Notes: a model not told the origin generated them from the letters alone. Shown: positions 47,384 to 59,217, numbered from the stretch's first letter. The stretch: 64,000 nt of DNA from Pseudomonas sp. Irchel s3h17 (GCF_900187505.1 NZ_FYDL01000007.1:1-64000), one strand, 5' to 3'. Numbers and translations are program-made.

Positions 47384-49168
47384 TTAGCGGTCCACGTCGG
47401 CCATAACGAAATCGATGCTACCCAGGTACGCGATCAAGTCCGCGACCATGCTGCCTTGGATCACCGAAGGGATCTGCTGCAGGTGCGGGAAGCTTGGGGT
47501 GCGAATCCGGGTGCGGTAGCTCATGGTGCCGCCATCGCTCGTCAGGTAATAACTGTTGATGCCCTTGGTCGCTTCGATCATCTGGAAGGATTCGTTGGCC
47601 GGCATGACCGGGCCCCACGAAACTTGCAGGAAGTGCGTGATCAGGGTCTCGATGTGCTGCAGCGTGCGCTCTTTGGGCGGCGGCGTGGTCAGCGGGTGAT
47701 CCGCCTTGTACGGGCCTTCCGGCATGTTGCGCATGCACTGCTCGATGATCTTCAGGCTCTGGCGCATTTCTTCGACACGCACGATGCAACGGTCGTAGGC
47801 ATCGCCATTGGCCGCCAGCGGCACTTCGAATTCGAAGTTCTCGTAACCGGAGTACGGGCGAGCTTTACGCAGGTCGAAATCGCAACCGGTCGAACGCAGG
47901 CCGGAACCGGTGACGCCCCATTCCAGGGCTTCCTTGGTGTTGTAGGCGGCGACGCCGATGGTCCGGCCACGCAGGATGCTGTTGTCCAGGGCGGCTTTCT
48001 GGTATTCGTCCAGGCGCTTTGGCATCCACTCGACGAAATCCTTGACCAGCTTTTCCCAGCCGCGCGGCAGGTCGTGGGCGACGCCACCGATGCGGTACCA
48101 GGCCGGGTGCAGACGGAAGCCGGTAATGGCTTCGATCACCGTGTACGCCTTCTGACGGTCGGTGAACGTGAAGAACACCGGGGTCATGGCGCCGACGTCC
48201 TGGATGTAAGTCCCCAGGAACAGCAGGTGGCTGGTGATCCGGAAGAACTCGGCCATCATGATGCGGATGACGTCGACCTTCTCAGGTACCTTGATGCCGG
48301 CCAGCTTCTCGACCGAGAGCACGTACGGCAGGTTGTTCATCACGCCGCCGAGGTAGTCGATACGGTCGGTGTACGGAATGAAGCTGTGCCAGGACTGACG
48401 CTCGGCCATCTTCTCGGCACCACGGTGGTGGTAACCGACGTCCGGTACGCAATCGACGATCTCTTCACCGTCCAGCTGCAGAATGATGCGGAACGCACCG
48501 TGGGCCGAAGGGTGGTTAGGACCGAGGTTGAGGAACATGTAGTCCTCGTTCGCGCCAGAACGCTTCATGCCCCAGTCTTCAGGCTTGAAGCGCGCGGCTT
48601 CTTCCTCAAGCTGTTGCTTGGCCAGGGTCAGGCTGAACGGGTCGAACTCGGTGGCACGGGCCGGGAAGTCCTTGCGCAGCGGGTGACCTTCCCAGGTCGG
48701 CGGCATCATGATGCGGGTCAGGTGCGGGTGACCGGCAAAGTCGATGCCGTACATGTCCCACACTTCGCGCTCGTACCAGTTGGCGTTCGGCCAGATACCG
48801 GTGACGGTCGGCACGCTGAGGTCGCTCTCGGACAAGGCGACCTTGATCATGACGTCACTATTACGTTCGATCGACATCAAGTGGTAGAACACGGTGAAGT
48901 CGACGCCGTTCGGCAGCCCTTGACGCTTGGTGCGCAGGCGCTCGTCCACGCCATGCAGGTCATAGAGCATGACGTACGGCTTGGGCAGGCTGCGCAGGAA
49001 GGTCAGGACTTCGACGAGTTTGGCACGGGCAACCCAAAGCACCGGCATGCCGGTGCGGGTAGGCTGGGCGGTGAACGCCTCGGGGCCAAAACGGTTGTTC
49101 AGTTCGACGACCACATCCTGGTCGTCAGCCTTGTAAGGCGGGATGTACAGAGCACTGCCTGTAGTCAT
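47384..49168 (-). CDS. nuoCD: NADH dehydrogenase I fused subunits C/D
   Basis: 594 residues. The N-terminal ~190 residues are the 30-kDa NuoC part ([20 protein letters not shown]) and the rest is the 49-kDa NuoD part with [20 protein letters not shown], which borders the quinone site. The fusion is the normal gammaproteobacterial arrangement. Confidence 0.97.
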   Translation of the reverse strand: MTTGSALYIPPYKADDQDVVVELNNRFGPEAFTAQPTRTGMPVLWVARAKLVEVLTFLRSLPKPYVMLYDLHGVDERLRTKRQGLPNGVDFTVFYHLMSIERNSDVMIKVALSESDLSVPTVTGIWPNANWYEREVWDMYGIDFAGHPHLTRIMMPPTWEGHPLRKDFPARATEFDPFSLTLAKQQLEEEAARFKPEDWGMKRSGANEDYMFLNLGPNHPSAHGAFRIILQLDGEEIVDCVPDVGYHHRGAEKMAERQSWHSFIPYTDRIDYLGGVMNNLPYVLSVEKLAGIKVPEKVDVIRIMMAEFFRITSHLLFLGTYIQDVGAMTPVFFTFTDRQKAYTVIEAITGFRLHPAWYRIGGVAHDLPRGWEKLVKDFVEWMPKRLDEYQKAALDNSILRGRTIGVAAYNTKEALEWGVTGSGLRSTGCDFDLRKARPYSGYENFEFEVPLAANGDAYDRCIVRVEEMRQSLKIIEQCMRNMPEGPYKADHPLTTPPPKERTLQHIETLITHFLQVSWGPVMPANESFQMIEATKGINSYYLTSDGGTMSYRTRIRTPSFPHLQQIPSVIQGSMVADLIAYLGSIDFVMADVDR

Positions 49169-49240
49169 GGTTATTTTTCGCTTTCGGTCAACGTAAAGAA
49201 TGAAGCCAGCTTCTCGTTTCTTGGTAAGAACAGATCTGGA

Positions 49241-49915
49241 TCAGACTTCGTCGGGGCTGCGCAGGTTGGTGACCTGAATACGCTGTTCGCGGCGCGCATC
49301 CTTTTGCGAAGGCATCTCGGCGCGATAGACGCCTTGATCACCTACGACCCAGGAAAGTGGGCGACGCTCCTGGCCAATCGACTCCTGCAAAAGCATCAAG
49401 CCTTGCAGAAAAGCTTCAGGGCGGGGCGGGCAGCCAGGCACGTAGACGTCCACGGGCAGGAACTTGTCCACCCCTTGAACGACGGAGTAGATGTCGTACA
49501 TGCCACCGGAGTTGGCGCACGAACCCATGGAGATAACCCATTTAGGCTCGAGCATTTGCTCGTAGAGACGCTGAATGATCGGCGCCATCTTGATGAAGCA
49601 GGTACCGGCGATAACCATGAAATCCGCCTGGCGCGGCGATGCCCGGATAACCTCGGCGCCAAAGCGCGCGATGTCGTGGGGCGCCGTGAAGGCGGTGGTC
49701 ATTTCCACGTAGCAGCACGAAAGACCGAAGTTGTACGGCCACAGGGAGTTCTTGCGCCCCCAGTTGATCGTGCCGTTCAGCACGTCTTCCAGCTTGCCCA
49801 TGAAGATGTTTTTGTGGACTTGATCTTCTAACGGATCGGAAACGGTTTCCCGTTCGCCGATCGGGTACTGCTCGTTAGGAGCATCCGGGTCGATCCTGGT
49901 GAGATTGTATTGCAT
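49241..49915 (-). CDS. nuoB: NADH dehydrogenase I subunit B (cluster N2)
   Basis: The start at [18 protein letters not shown] (49915) is preferred: GAGG sits 8 nt upstream, while a TTG two codons earlier is too close to it. 224 residues. The N2 4Fe-4S ligands are in [20 protein letters not shown] and [11 protein letters not shown]2 hands electrons to ubiquinone. Confidence 0.97.
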   Translation of the reverse strand: MQYNLTRIDPDAPNEQYPIGERETVSDPLEDQVHKNIFMGKLEDVLNGTINWGRKNSLWPYNFGLSCCYVEMTTAFTAPHDIARFGAEVIRASPRQADFMVIAGTCFIKMAPIIQRLYEQMLEPKWVISMGSCANSGGMYDIYSVVQGVDKFLPVDVYVPGCPPRPEAFLQGLMLLQESIGQERRPLSWVVGDQGVYRAEMPSQKDARREQRIQVTNLRSPDEV

Positions 49916-49925
49916 TGCCAAAGCC

Positions 49926-50339
49926 TCATTGTTTCAGCTTCGCTTGCCGCTTACGACGAGCTGCCGGAGCCCAGTCAAGGGCGCCCACTCGGAATAGGTA
50001 GACAAGGCCTGCCAACAGAATTGCTATGAAAACGAGAGCTTCGACGAATCCGGTCCAGCCGCTTTCGCGGACGGACACAGACCATGCAAAGAGAAAGAGG
50101 GCTTCGATATCGAAGATCACGAACAGCATCGCGACCAGATAGAATTTGGCTGAGAGCCGCAAGCGGGCGCCACCTGTAGGTAGCATGCCGGACTCGAACG
50201 GTTCGTTTTTGCTGCGGCCCCAGGCTTTTGACCCGAGGAGGCTGGAGACGCCGAGCATGAAGGCACAAAGGCCGCCGACACCCAGAAGGAAAATGGCAAA
50301 GCCCCAGTTGTGGGCCATGAGTCCTGTCGCTTCGGGCAT
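49926..50339 (-). CDS. nuoA: NADH dehydrogenase I subunit A
   Basis: Start at [20 protein letters not shown] (50339), 137 residues with three helices; the upstream in-frame extension is AT-rich leader. [20 protein letters not shown] and [20 protein letters not shown] are the NuoA signatures. First gene of the operon. Confidence 0.96.
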   Translation of the reverse strand: MPEATGLMAHNWGFAIFLLGVGGLCAFMLGVSSLLGSKAWGRSKNEPFESGMLPTGGARLRLSAKFYLVAMLFVIFDIEALFLFAWSVSVRESGWTGFVEALVFIAILLAGLVYLFRVGALDWAPAARRKRQAKLKQ

Positions 50340-50762
50340 GCTGGTAATCCTTAACAGAGAGCAAAGGTCTCTGAGCTTGATATAGAAATAAAGCAGTGAC
50401 GATATGTCGCAGCGCAATCAATCCCGCTGATTTTATGGCTAAACACCGGGCAAGTAAATTTTCTGTGGCGAAATTATTTATAAGAATAAGGACATAGCGC
50501 TGCTCCAAACCCCCGCAGCCCTTGCGTTGCGGGCATTAGCCGGGTTTTCATCAATATTGTTTTGTAGGGAATGTAACGAACATCGTCATGGCTAAATGAT
50601 AATCAATATTGTTTGGGTCGGTTTTTAAACTGTTAAACGAGGTAAGAGTCGGGAAGTTGTCTTACATGCGCGTAACTGTAAGTAGCGACGGCGTGTGTTT
50701 TAGCTGATTTTTCGGGTGGCGATGGCGCTCTGGATCAATGATTTACTGCATGCGCCACCGTC
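50340..50762. promoter_or_regulatory. AT-rich upstream region of the nuo operon
   Basis: About 420 bp without a gene before a REP element. It is markedly AT-rich around 50440-50640 and contains ATGATAATCA (50596-50605) followed by ATATT, which matches the core of a Fur box (GATAATGATAATCATTATC) but diverges on both flanks. Several ATATTG repeats (near 50556 and 50607) are visible. The nuo promoter must lie here; I could not fix a -35/-10 pair. Confidence 0.4.
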
Positions 50763-50869
50763 CCCTGTAGGAGCGAGCTTGCTCGCGAAAAAACGTCCGG
50801 AAAACGCGGTCGTTCAGACAGGACGCGTTATCGTTGGAGTCCTTCGCGAGCACGCTCGCTCCTACAGGG
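50763..50869. repeat. REP doublet (TGTAGGAGCGAGC type)
   Basis: CCCCTGTAGGAGCGAGCTTG and its inverted partner GCTCGCTCCTACAGGGG enclose about 70 bp. This is a different REP class from the GTGGCGAGG copies elsewhere in the window and is the common type of pseudomonad genomes. Confidence 0.92.
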
Positions 50870-50897
50870 GGGGCTGTGTTACTGAGAAATCACGCGC

Positions 50898-50926
50898 AAA
50901 AAAACGCCCCGAACCAGTCGGGGCGT
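50898..50926 (-). terminator. Terminator of aceA
   Basis: AAAAACGCCCCGA-ACCAG-TCGGGGCG; on the minus strand the stem ends in a run of T, about 65 nt past the aceA stop. Confidence 0.85.
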
Positions 50927-50990
50927 CAGATGTGCAGCGCTGCGGTTAGCTTTCTACTCGGTCCGCAACGGCCGTTTACTCAGAAGCAGA

Positions 50991-52316
50991 TCAGTGGAAC
51001 TGTTCTTCTTCGGTAGAGCCGGTCAGTGCGGTTACCGAGGACGAACCACCCTGGATCACGGTGGTCATGTCGTCGAAGTAGCCGGTGCCCACTTCCTGCT
51101 GGTGAGCCACGAAGGTGTAACCCTTGGCCGCGTCAGCGAATTCCTGCTCCTGCAGCTTCACGTAGGCGGTCATGTCGTTGCGGGCGTAGTCGTGCGCCAG
51201 GTTGAACATGCTGTGCCACATGTTGTGAATGCCGGCCAGGGTGATGAACTGGTGCTTGTAGCCCATGGCGGACAGTTCACGCTGGAACTTGGCGATGGTC
51301 GCGTCGTCCAGGTTTTTCTTCCAGTTGAAGGAAGGCGAGCAGTTGTACGACAGCAGTTGGTCCGGGTATTCCTTCTTGATCGCTTCAGCGAAGCGACGAG
51401 CCTCGTCCAGGTCCGGTTTGGCGGTTTCGCACCAGATCAGGTCGGCGTACGGAGCGTAGGCCAGGCCGCGAGCGATCGCCTGGTCCAGGCCAGCGCGTAC
51501 TTTGTAGAAACCTTCCTGGGTACGTTCGCCAGTCACGAACGGCTGGTCGTACGGGTCGCAGTCGGACGTCAGCAGGTCAGCCGCGTTAGCGTCGGTACGT
51601 GCCAGGATGATGGTCGGCGTGCCGGCAACGTCAGCCGCCAGGCGGGCAGCGGTCAGCTTCTGTACGGCTTCCTGGGTTGGCACCAGTACCTTGCCGCCCA
51701 TGTGGCCGCATTTCTTCACGGAAGCCAGTTGGTCTTCGAAGTGAACGCCGGCGGCGCCTGCCTCGATCATGCTCTTCATCAGCTCGTAGGCGTTCAGGAC
51801 GCCGCCGAAACCGGCTTCGGCGTCGGCAACGATTGGCGCGAAGTAGTCGATGTAGCCAGCGTCACCCGGGTTCTTGCCGGCTTTCCACTGGATCTGGTCG
51901 GCGCGACGGAACGCGTTGTTGATGCGCTTGACCACGGTCGGAACCGAGTCGACCGGGTACAGGGACTGGTCCGGGTACATCGATTCTGCAGAGTTGTTGT
52001 CCGCAGCAACCTGCCAGCCCGACAGGTAGATGGCCTGGATACCGGCCTTGACCTGTTGTACGGCCTGGCCGCCGGTCAGGGCGCCCATGCAGTTGACGAA
52101 ATCTTTCTCAGGACGGAAGGCTGGCTTGGCACCCTGGGTGACCAGGTTCCACAGCTTTTCAGCGCCCATTTTTGCAAAGGTGTGCTCAGGTTGAACCGAG
52201 CCACGCAGACGGACGACGTCAGCAGCGGAGTAAGTGCGTGTCACGCCTTTCCAGCGCGGGTTTTCAGCCCAGTCTTTTTCAAGGGCTGCAATTTGCTGTT
52301 CGCGTGTCAGTGCCAT
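50991..52316 (-). CDS. aceA: Isocitrate lyase
   Basis: Start at [20 protein letters not shown] (52316), 441 residues. Family signature and catalytic Cys in [19 protein letters not shown] (about residue 200), with [20 protein letters not shown] for Mg/glyoxylate binding. It splits isocitrate into succinate and glyoxylate, the first step of the glyoxylate shunt used on acetate and fatty acids. Monocistronic; malate synthase is not in the window. Confidence 0.97.
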   Translation of the reverse strand: MALTREQQIAALEKDWAENPRWKGVTRTYSAADVVRLRGSVQPEHTFAKMGAEKLWNLVTQGAKPAFRPEKDFVNCMGALTGGQAVQQVKAGIQAIYLSGWQVAADNNSAESMYPDQSLYPVDSVPTVVKRINNAFRRADQIQWKAGKNPGDAGYIDYFAPIVADAEAGFGGVLNAYELMKSMIEAGAAGVHFEDQLASVKKCGHMGGKVLVPTQEAVQKLTAARLAADVAGTPTIILARTDANAADLLTSDCDPYDQPFVTGERTQEGFYKVRAGLDQAIARGLAYAPYADLIWCETAKPDLDEARRFAEAIKKEYPDQLLSYNCSPSFNWKKNLDDATIAKFQRELSAMGYKHQFITLAGIHNMWHSMFNLAHDYARNDMTAYVKLQEQEFADAAKGYTFVAHQQEVGTGYFDDMTTVIQGGSSSVTALTGSTEEEQFH

Positions 52317-52818
52317 GGAGATAAACCTCGTCGCATAGGTCTTGGGTGGAAAATTCCTGTTCCGCCACGTACGCACATTCAAAGTGGGGCGTAGATGGCT
52401 GCTCGCTGACCAGAAGCTTGAGGACTCAAGTCGGTTTGGCGCAGGAGGCGACGGGATGAGCGGTGGACTCGAGGAGGAGGCTGAGCAGGTAAGGGCGAGC
52501 TGTCGGGCGCATTCGGGCGTCGTGGGCCTTCATACGATCATCAGTGTGGTGCCGGGCTACCTATTACGCTTCCGTCCCTCGGGACAACTTCGTTCCAGTC
52601 GCAACCTCGTCAAACACACCTTGTGGGCGGTACAGACACGAATCGGCTCAGGTCGATAAGGTGAGAGCGGCGATCCGAAGGCCCTTGCCAGGGCCTCTGA
52701 TTAGCGGGAGCGAGGCCATCATGCCTTCGCTTTTTTGCCTCGTCAAACGTTTTGTAGTGCTTTTTTTCAGGCACTACATCTTTGGTCTAATACGACTAAT
52801 CAGTCAGTTTTCGGTGTC
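52317..52818. other. aceA upstream region with hairpins, possible small RNA
   Basis: About 500 bp without a convincing protein gene. It must hold the aceA promoter. Toward its far side, two plus-strand hairpins appear: GGCCCTTGCCAGGGCC (about 52679-52694) and GCGAGGC-CATCAT-GCCTTCGC followed by TTTTTT (about 52709-52737), the second looking like a Rho-independent terminator with no gene to terminate. GTAGTGC-N10-GCACTAC follows (about 52756-52779), then the small palindrome GACTAATCAGTC near 52793. A short plus-strand transcript ending at 52737 is conceivable. Confidence 0.35.
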
Positions 52819-53556
52819 TCAGTCCAAGGTGTCGACTTTCACCCGCAAGGTCATGTCATCCCGGCCTTGAGTCCCGTAGTGGCGGGTCATGCCTTGTTTT
52901 CCGGCCTGATTCTGGCGGTTGATGCCGGCCAGGGTGATCCATTCGCCCAGGCGGCCGCTGACGCTGGTGTCGGTACTTTGTACGTTCACTACATCGGGGC
53001 GTTCCTGGCTCATGTGGTCACGGTTGGTGCTGATGGCCAGGTGTACGGTTTCGCCGGTGACGCTGGCGGTGACGTAGAAGCCCTGGGTGACGTTGCGGTA
53101 TTCGGTCTGGCTGAGCAGGCGGCCGTCGGTGTCGGTCCGGGTGCTGGTGAGCGGCACGCTCTGGCCGGTCTGGATCAGCGCGGGAACGCCTTCGCTGGCC
53201 TGAATCTGCTGGATGCCGCCCTCGCGGCTGGCGGTGCTGTAGCTGATGATCCGGGTTTGCGGGTCGCCGCTGTCTTGCTGGTTGTTTTCGCTGCTGTCGA
53301 CGGTAATCAGCAGGCGCTTGGGGGCGGTGTCCAATTGCGCTAGCAGGGCCTTGAGTCCGTCGATCTTGCCGGGTTCGGCGTTGACGATCAGTTGATTGCC
53401 GTAGGCGCTGACGGTGCCGTCCTTGCCGATGAAGTTCTGTGCAACCGGCAACAGGTCTGCGCTGGTGCGATGGTTGAGGGGTAGCACCTCGGTCGCGGCC
53501 ATGACCGAAAGGCTGCAGGTCAGCAGCAGCGTGGTGAGCAGGGTGCGTAGGGACAT
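52819..53556 (-). CDS. Exported protein with secretin N-domains only
   Basis: Start at MSLRTLLTTLLLTCSLSVMA (53556), 245 residues with a clear signal peptide cleaved near Ala20-21. The first third (VLPLNHRTSADLLPVAQNFI, then GNQLIVNAEPGKIDGLKALL) is a secretin N1-type domain, and the rest (GVPALIQTGQSVPLTS, YVTASVTGETVHLAIS, GEWITLAG) resembles the start of a secretin beta-domain. The membrane-spanning remainder of type II/III or pilus secretins is missing, and no secretion genes flank it. It may be a stand-alone periplasmic factor. Function unknown. Confidence 0.75.
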   Translation of the reverse strand: MSLRTLLTTLLLTCSLSVMAATEVLPLNHRTSADLLPVAQNFIGKDGTVSAYGNQLIVNAEPGKIDGLKALLAQLDTAPKRLLITVDSSENNQQDSGDPQTRIISYSTASREGGIQQIQASEGVPALIQTGQSVPLTSTRTDTDGRLLSQTEYRNVTQGFYVTASVTGETVHLAISTNRDHMSQERPDVVNVQSTDTSVSGRLGEWITLAGINRQNQAGKQGMTRHYGTQGRDDMTLRVKVDTLD

Positions 53557-53635
53557 GTCCGTTATCTCCGCGTTCAAATAGCTGGATAGTGCCAGTTTGT
53601 CGGCCTGCGGTGGGGCAAGTTGAATCGTAGACAGC

Positions 53636-53671
53636 AAAACGCCCCGGCATCCGAGAATGGCGGGGCGTTTT
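53636..53671. terminator. Hairpin upstream of the secretin-domain gene
   Basis: AAAACGCCCCG-N14-CGGGGCGTTTT, an 11-bp stem with A/T flanks both ways. It would serve minus-strand transcripts arriving from the roxA-GNAT genes. Confidence 0.8.
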
Positions 53672-53693
53672 GGGGTGTTGTCGACGTGCATTT

Positions 53694-53790
53694 GTGGCGA
53701 GGGGGCTTGCCCCCGCTGGGCTGCGTAGCAGCCCTAATAATTTTTGGGCCGCTTCGCGACCCAGCGGGAGCAAGCTCCCTCGCCACGGGG
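53694..53790. repeat. REP doublet (GTGGCGAGGGGGC type)
   Basis: GTGGCGAGGGGGCTTGCCCC and GGGAGCAAGCTCCCTCGCCAC face each other around GCTGGGCTGCGTAGCAGCCC. The left arm has compensating stem changes (GGGGGC/GCCCCC instead of GGGAGC/GCTCCC). It lies 3 nt beyond the GNAT stop. Confidence 0.9.
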
Positions 53791-53792
53791 GA

Positions 53793-54215
53793 TCAGGCGC
53801 CGCGCACCATGTCTACGTGGGGAATCCCTGCTTCCAGGAATTCCTCGCTGACGATGCGAAAGCCCAGGCGCTCGTAGAACGCCGTGGCCTGCACCTGGGC
53901 GCTGAGCATCTGCTGCTTGAGCCCGCGTTTCTCGGCTTCGCCGATCACCGCTTGCATCAAGGCGTCGCCGACTTTCAGGCCGCGCCAGTCCTTGAGTACC
54001 GATACCCGGCCGATGTGGCCATCGGGCAGCAGGCGGGCGGTACCAATGGGGAAGTCGCCTTCAAGGGCGAGGAAATGCACGGCGCTAGCGTCGTCGGCAT
54101 CCCACTCCAGCTCAGGCGGAACCGATTGCTCGGCGATGAATACCGCTTCACGAATGCGCCGGATCTCGGCGTTATCCTTCTGCCAGTCTGCGACACTTAC
54201 GTGAATCTTATTCAT
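53793..54215 (-). CDS. GNAT-family N-acetyltransferase (ElaA-like)
   Basis: 140 residues from MNKIHVSVADWQKDNAEIRR, overlapping the end of roxA by 8 nt. GNAT motifs: IREAVFIAEQSVPPELEWDA, GTARLLPDGHIGRVSVLKDW, RGLKVGDALMQAVIGEAEKR and ATAFYERLGFRIVSEEFLEA. It acetylates an unknown amine using acetyl-CoA. Translational coupling to roxA suggests a shared transcript, but no functional link is evident. Confidence 0.88.
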   Translation of the reverse strand: MNKIHVSVADWQKDNAEIRRIREAVFIAEQSVPPELEWDADDASAVHFLALEGDFPIGTARLLPDGHIGRVSVLKDWRGLKVGDALMQAVIGEAEKRGLKQQMLSAQVQATAFYERLGFRIVSEEFLEAGIPHVDMVRGA

Positions 54216-55374
54216 CGGCAAACCCCAGGCTTCCTTGCTTGACCAGTTCACACAGCAGGCTGCGGCCGTCTTCATCGCTCAGCCATTGGCCGAGGTTGTC
54301 GATATGCAGGGAGTCGGCGGCGCAGATCATTTTCAACAGTTCGCGCAGTTTGCCTGGCAGGTAACGGCTCTGGCCGCTGGCGAACAGCAGCAGGTCGTCG
54401 TCCACTTCCGACCACGCCAGGCGCGTGCTCGGGTTGCGGATCAGCACGGCACCTTGTTCCAGGCTGCTCAGCAGGTCGTCTTCTTCCAGTTCCGGGCCAA
54501 CCACCAGTTCCGGATAACGCGGCTCGGTCATGAACTGGCCGAACCAGGTCAGCAGCAGGCGTTCGTCGCTCATGTGCTCGGCCAGCAGGCTTTTCAGGCG
54601 GTCGAGGGCGTCGTGCTGGATCTGGTGCGGGTCGACGGCTGGCTGTGCGTCGGCGTCGGTGTAGCGCTCTTCGTCAGGCAGGAACTGGCTGAGGAAGTCG
54701 GTGAAGTGGGTCAGCACTTCAGCTGCGCTAGGGGCGCGGAAGCCGACCGAGTAGGTCATGCAGTCGTCGATCGCCACGCCGCAGTGGGCCAGGCGCGGCG
54801 GCAGGTACAGCATGTCGCCCGGTTCCAGTACCCATTCTGCGGTTTCTTCGAATTCGGCCAGGATGCGCAGGTCGGCGTGTTGCAGCAGCGGGCTCTCGGA
54901 ATCGCACATCTGGCCGATTTTCCAGTTGCGCTTGCCATGGCCTTGCAGCAGGAACACGTCGTAGTTGTCGAAGTGCGGGCCGACGCTGCCACCTGGTGCG
55001 GCGAAGCTGATCATTACGTCGTCGATGCGCCAGCTCGGCAGGAAGCGGAAGTGCTCCAGCAGCTCGCTGACTTCCGGCACGAACTGATCCACTGCCTGTA
55101 CCAGCAGGGTCCACTCGCGCTCTGGCAGCTTGCTGAATTCGTCTTCGGCGAACGGGCCGCGGCGCAATTCCCACGGGCGCTCGCCGTGTTCGATGACCAG
55201 GCGCGATTCGACTTCTTCTTCCAGCGCCAGGCCGGCCAGTTCGTCGGCGTCGATCGGGCTTTCGAAGTCAGGGATCGCCTGGCGGATCAGCAGGGGTTTT
55301 TTCTGCCAGTAGTCGCGCAGGAATTCCCGTGCCGTGATGCCGCCCAGAAGTTGAAGAGGAATGTCAGGATTCAT
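54208..55374 (-). CDS. roxA: Ribosomal protein L16 arginine hydroxylase (JmjC/cupin oxygenase)
   Basis: Start at MNPDIPLQLLGGITAREFLR (55374), 388 residues. The 2-oxoglutarate/Fe(II) oxygenase core holds the metal triad His134-x-Asp136 in GPHFDNYDVFLLQ and a distal His in PPRLAHCGVAIDD, matching E. coli YcfD/RoxA, which hydroxylates an arginine of L16. The winged-helix C-terminal part follows. Upstream of and coupled to a GNAT gene. Confidence 0.9.
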   Translation of the reverse strand: MNPDIPLQLLGGITAREFLRDYWQKKPLLIRQAIPDFESPIDADELAGLALEEEVESRLVIEHGERPWELRRGPFAEDEFSKLPEREWTLLVQAVDQFVPEVSELLEHFRFLPSWRIDDVMISFAAPGGSVGPHFDNYDVFLLQGHGKRNWKIGQMCDSESPLLQHADLRILAEFEETAEWVLEPGDMLYLPPRLAHCGVAIDDCMTYSVGFRAPSAAEVLTHFTDFLSQFLPDEERYTDADAQPAVDPHQIQHDALDRLKSLLAEHMSDERLLLTWFGQFMTEPRYPELVVGPELEEDDLLSSLEQGAVLIRNPSTRLAWSEVDDDLLLFASGQSRYLPGKLRELLKMICAADSLHIDNLGQWLSDEDGRSLLCELVKQGSLGFADE

Positions 55375-55412
55375 GTGTAACCTATTGAAAAAAAGCACTT
55401 TTCATACGGGAA

Positions 55413-55440
55413 TAAAAACGCCCGGCGCTGCCGGGCGTCT
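55413..55440 (-). terminator. Terminator of purB
   Basis: AAAAACGCCCGGC-GCT-GCCGGGCG; on the minus strand the stem ends in TTTTTA, 19 nt past purB. It separates purB from roxA transcription. Confidence 0.88.
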
Positions 55441-55458
55441 CAAGAGGTCAAGCGACAG

Positions 55459-56916
<1,458 letters not shown>

Positions 56917-56957
56917 TTACGCGTTACAGACTAAAAGAGCGATGTTTCAGGCGCGGT

Positions 56958-57581
56958 TCAGCTGCTGCGCATCAGTGGATACAGTTCTTTGAGCAGTTTG
57001 CGCCGGCTGATCACCAGCTGCCAGCGATGACCGCCCAGTTGCCGCCACAGGCGCGCCGAGCGGATGCCGGCCAGCAGCAGGGCACGGATCTTCGAGGCGT
57101 TGCTCGGTTGCTGCAGGTTGCGCATGTCACCGTGCACCTGGATGCGTTGGCGCAAGGTGCTCAACGTGTCCTGGTACAGCGCGCCACAGGCAGCAATCAC
57201 GTTTTCGTGAGCCGGGCCGAAATGTTCCACCTGGGACTGGATCTGGGGCAGACGCTTGCCGATGACTTCGAGCATGTCCTCGCGCTTGGCCAGTTGTCGC
57301 TCAAGGCCCAGCATCGACAGGGCGTAGCGCAGTGGTTCGCGTTGCAGGGTGTTGGGGTCGCGTTCGAGGGCGCCGATCAGCGCGCGATAACCTTCGCGCA
57401 AATTGAGGTCGTCACCGCCGTAGACTTCCAGGGTGTCCTTGGGGTCGCGGATCAGCAGGCTGCCGAGCATGCAGGTCAGGCCGGCCTCGCCGACCTGGCC
57501 GGTCTTGGCAATCTTGTCCACCAGCACGGCGGCCAGAAACACGCCGCCCAGCGCCGTCAGTTGCTCCTGGGTCGGGCTCAT
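56958..57581 (-). CDS. hflD: High-frequency lysogenisation protein HflD homologue
   Basis: 207 residues, mostly helical, with [20 protein letters not shown] and [20 protein letters not shown] as in HflD. In E. coli HflD lies on the inner face of the membrane and binds phage lambda CII; the normal cellular role is unclear. Its start overlaps the end of mnmA by 4 nt. Confidence 0.93.
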   Translation of the reverse strand: MSPTQEQLTALGGVFLAAVLVDKIAKTGQVGEAGLTCMLGSLLIRDPKDTLEVYGGDDLNLREGYRALIGALERDPNTLQREPLRYALSMLGLERQLAKREDMLEVIGKRLPQIQSQVEHFGPAHENVIAACGALYQDTLSTLRQRIQVHGDMRNLQQPSNASKIRALLLAGIRSARLWRQLGGHRWQLVISRRKLLKELYPLMRSS

Positions 57582-58711
57582 GGGCGCGAATCCTTGCTGT
57601 GCCAGGGTTCGGCGACTTCGATGACGCCGCCACCGAGGCAGATTTCACCGTCGTAGAAGACGACCGACTGGCCCGGGGTGACCGCGCGTTGCGGGTCGTC
57701 GAAGATGGCGCGGTAGCCGCTGGCGGTTTTTTCCAGGGTGCAGGGCTGGTCGCCCTGGCGGTAGCGTACTTTCGCCGTCAGGCGGCGTGGCTCGCTCAGG
57801 TCGATCGGGTTGACCCAATAGATCTCGGAGGTGAGCAGGGCGCGGGAGAACAGCCACGGGTGGTCGTTGCCCTGGCCGACGATCAGCTCGTTGTGCTCCA
57901 GGTCCTTGATCAACACGTACCACGGCTCGTCGCTGGCGTCTTTCAGGCCGCCGATGCCCAGGCCCTGGCGCTGGCCGATGGTGTGGTACATCAGGCCATG
58001 GTGGCGGCCGATCACTTCACCTTCGGTGGTCTTGATTTCGCCTGGCTGGGCCGGCAGGTATTGCTTGAGGAAGTCGCTGAAGCGTCGCTCGCCGATAAAG
58101 CAGATGCCGGTGGAGTCTTTCTTCTTGGCGGTGGCCAGGTCGTGTTTCTCGGCGATCGCGCGCACTTCGGGTTTTTCCAGCTCGCCAACCGGGAACAGGG
58201 TCTTGGCGATCTGTTCACCGCCCACGGCGTGCAGGAAGTAGCTCTGGTCCTTGTTCGGGTCCAGGCCCTTGAGCAGTTCGGTGCGGCCATCGATGTCGCG
58301 GCGGCGCACATAGTGGCCGGTGGCGATCAGGTCGGCGCCGAGCACCATGGCGTAGTCGAGGAACGCCTTGAACTTGATTTCACGGTTGCACAGGATGTCC
58401 GGGTTCGGCGTGCGACCGGCCTTGTATTCGGCCAGGAAGTGCTCGAACACGTTGTCCCAGTACTCGGCGGCGAAGTTGGCGGTGTGCAGCTTGATGCCAA
58501 TCCTGTCGCACACGGCCTGGGCGTCTGCCAGGTCATCCATGGCGGTGCAGTACTCAGTACCGTCGTCCTCTTCCCAGTTCTTCATGAACAGGCCTTCCAC
58601 CTGGTAACCCTGCTCGATCAGCAGTAAGGCAGAAACGGAAGAGTCCACGCCGCCGGACATGCCGACAATGACGCGCTTCTTTTGAGTGTCAGAAGGGGCT
58701 GGATCACGCAT
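57578..58711 (-). CDS. mnmA: tRNA-specific 2-thiouridylase
   Basis: 377 residues. ATP PP-loop [18 protein letters not shown] at about 15-32, the catalytic Cys in [12 protein letters not shown] and its partner in [13 protein letters not shown]. It places sulfur at C2 of the wobble uridine in tRNA for Lys, Glu and Gln, using sulfur from IscS/Tus proteins. Sits between nudJ and hflD. Confidence 0.97.
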   Translation of the reverse strand: MRDPAPSDTQKKRVIVGMSGGVDSSVSALLLIEQGYQVEGLFMKNWEEDDGTEYCTAMDDLADAQAVCDRIGIKLHTANFAAEYWDNVFEHFLAEYKAGRTPNPDILCNREIKFKAFLDYAMVLGADLIATGHYVRRRDIDGRTELLKGLDPNKDQSYFLHAVGGEQIAKTLFPVGELEKPEVRAIAEKHDLATAKKKDSTGICFIGERRFSDFLKQYLPAQPGEIKTTEGEVIGRHHGLMYHTIGQRQGLGIGGLKDASDEPWYVLIKDLEHNELIVGQGNDHPWLFSRALLTSEIYWVNPIDLSEPRRLTAKVRYRQGDQPCTLEKTASGYRAIFDDPQRAVTPGQSVVFYDGEICLGGGVIEVAEPWHSKDSRP

Positions 58712-58770
58712 AGGAGTTTAATGAGTGTCTTGAAAAAGGACGCGATTCTAGCAGGCCCGGGCCCACAAGG

Positions 58771-59217
58771 CTAAAGAGAAGGGCGGATCAGTTCGAGGTC
58801 GAAGTGCTGGCCGTCCAGATAATCGTCGATACAGCGGATGATCAGCTCGCTGCGCCAGTGGTCGCGCTGATTCATGAGCTCGTCGCGGGTCAGCCACTTG
58901 GCGCCGACGATGCCGTCGTCCAGTTGAAGGTCCGGATGGTGTTGCAGCGGTTTGGCGCTGAAGCAGACCCGTTGATAGGTTACGCCGTTACTGGGGGCGG
59001 TGTAGAGGTAAATGCCGATCACGCCGGTCGGTTCGACGTCCCAGCCGGTTTCCTCAAGGGTTTCGCGCACGGCGGCTTCGATCAGGGTTTCGTCCGGGTC
59101 CAGGTGGCCGGCGGGTTGATTGAGCACTGTGCGCCCGGCCTTGAGTTCTTCGACCATCAGGAAGCGGCCGTTGTCCTCGACGATAGTGGCGACGGTGATG
59201 TGGGGTAGCCAATCCAT
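58771..59217 (-). CDS. nudJ: NUDIX hydrolase NudJ
   Basis: Start at MDWLPHITVATIVEDNGRFL (59217), 148 residues. The Nudix box GHLDPDETLIEAAVRETLEE followed by TGWD is intact (G-x5-E-x7-REUxEE form). E. coli NudJ hydrolyses HMP-pyrophosphate and nucleoside di- and triphosphates. A longer frame to 59301 lacks support. Confidence 0.9.
   Translation of the reverse strand: MDWLPHITVATIVEDNGRFLMVEELKAGRTVLNQPAGHLDPDETLIEAAVRETLEETGWDVEPTGVIGIYLYTAPSNGVTYQRVCFSAKPLQHHPDLQLDDGIVGAKWLTRDELMNQRDHWRSELIIRCIDDYLDGQHFDLELIRPSL

Noticed and set aside
56958..57581. HflD as a sign of a prophage
   Set aside because: Despite its name, hflD is a core gene in the nudJ-mnmA-hflD-purB block.
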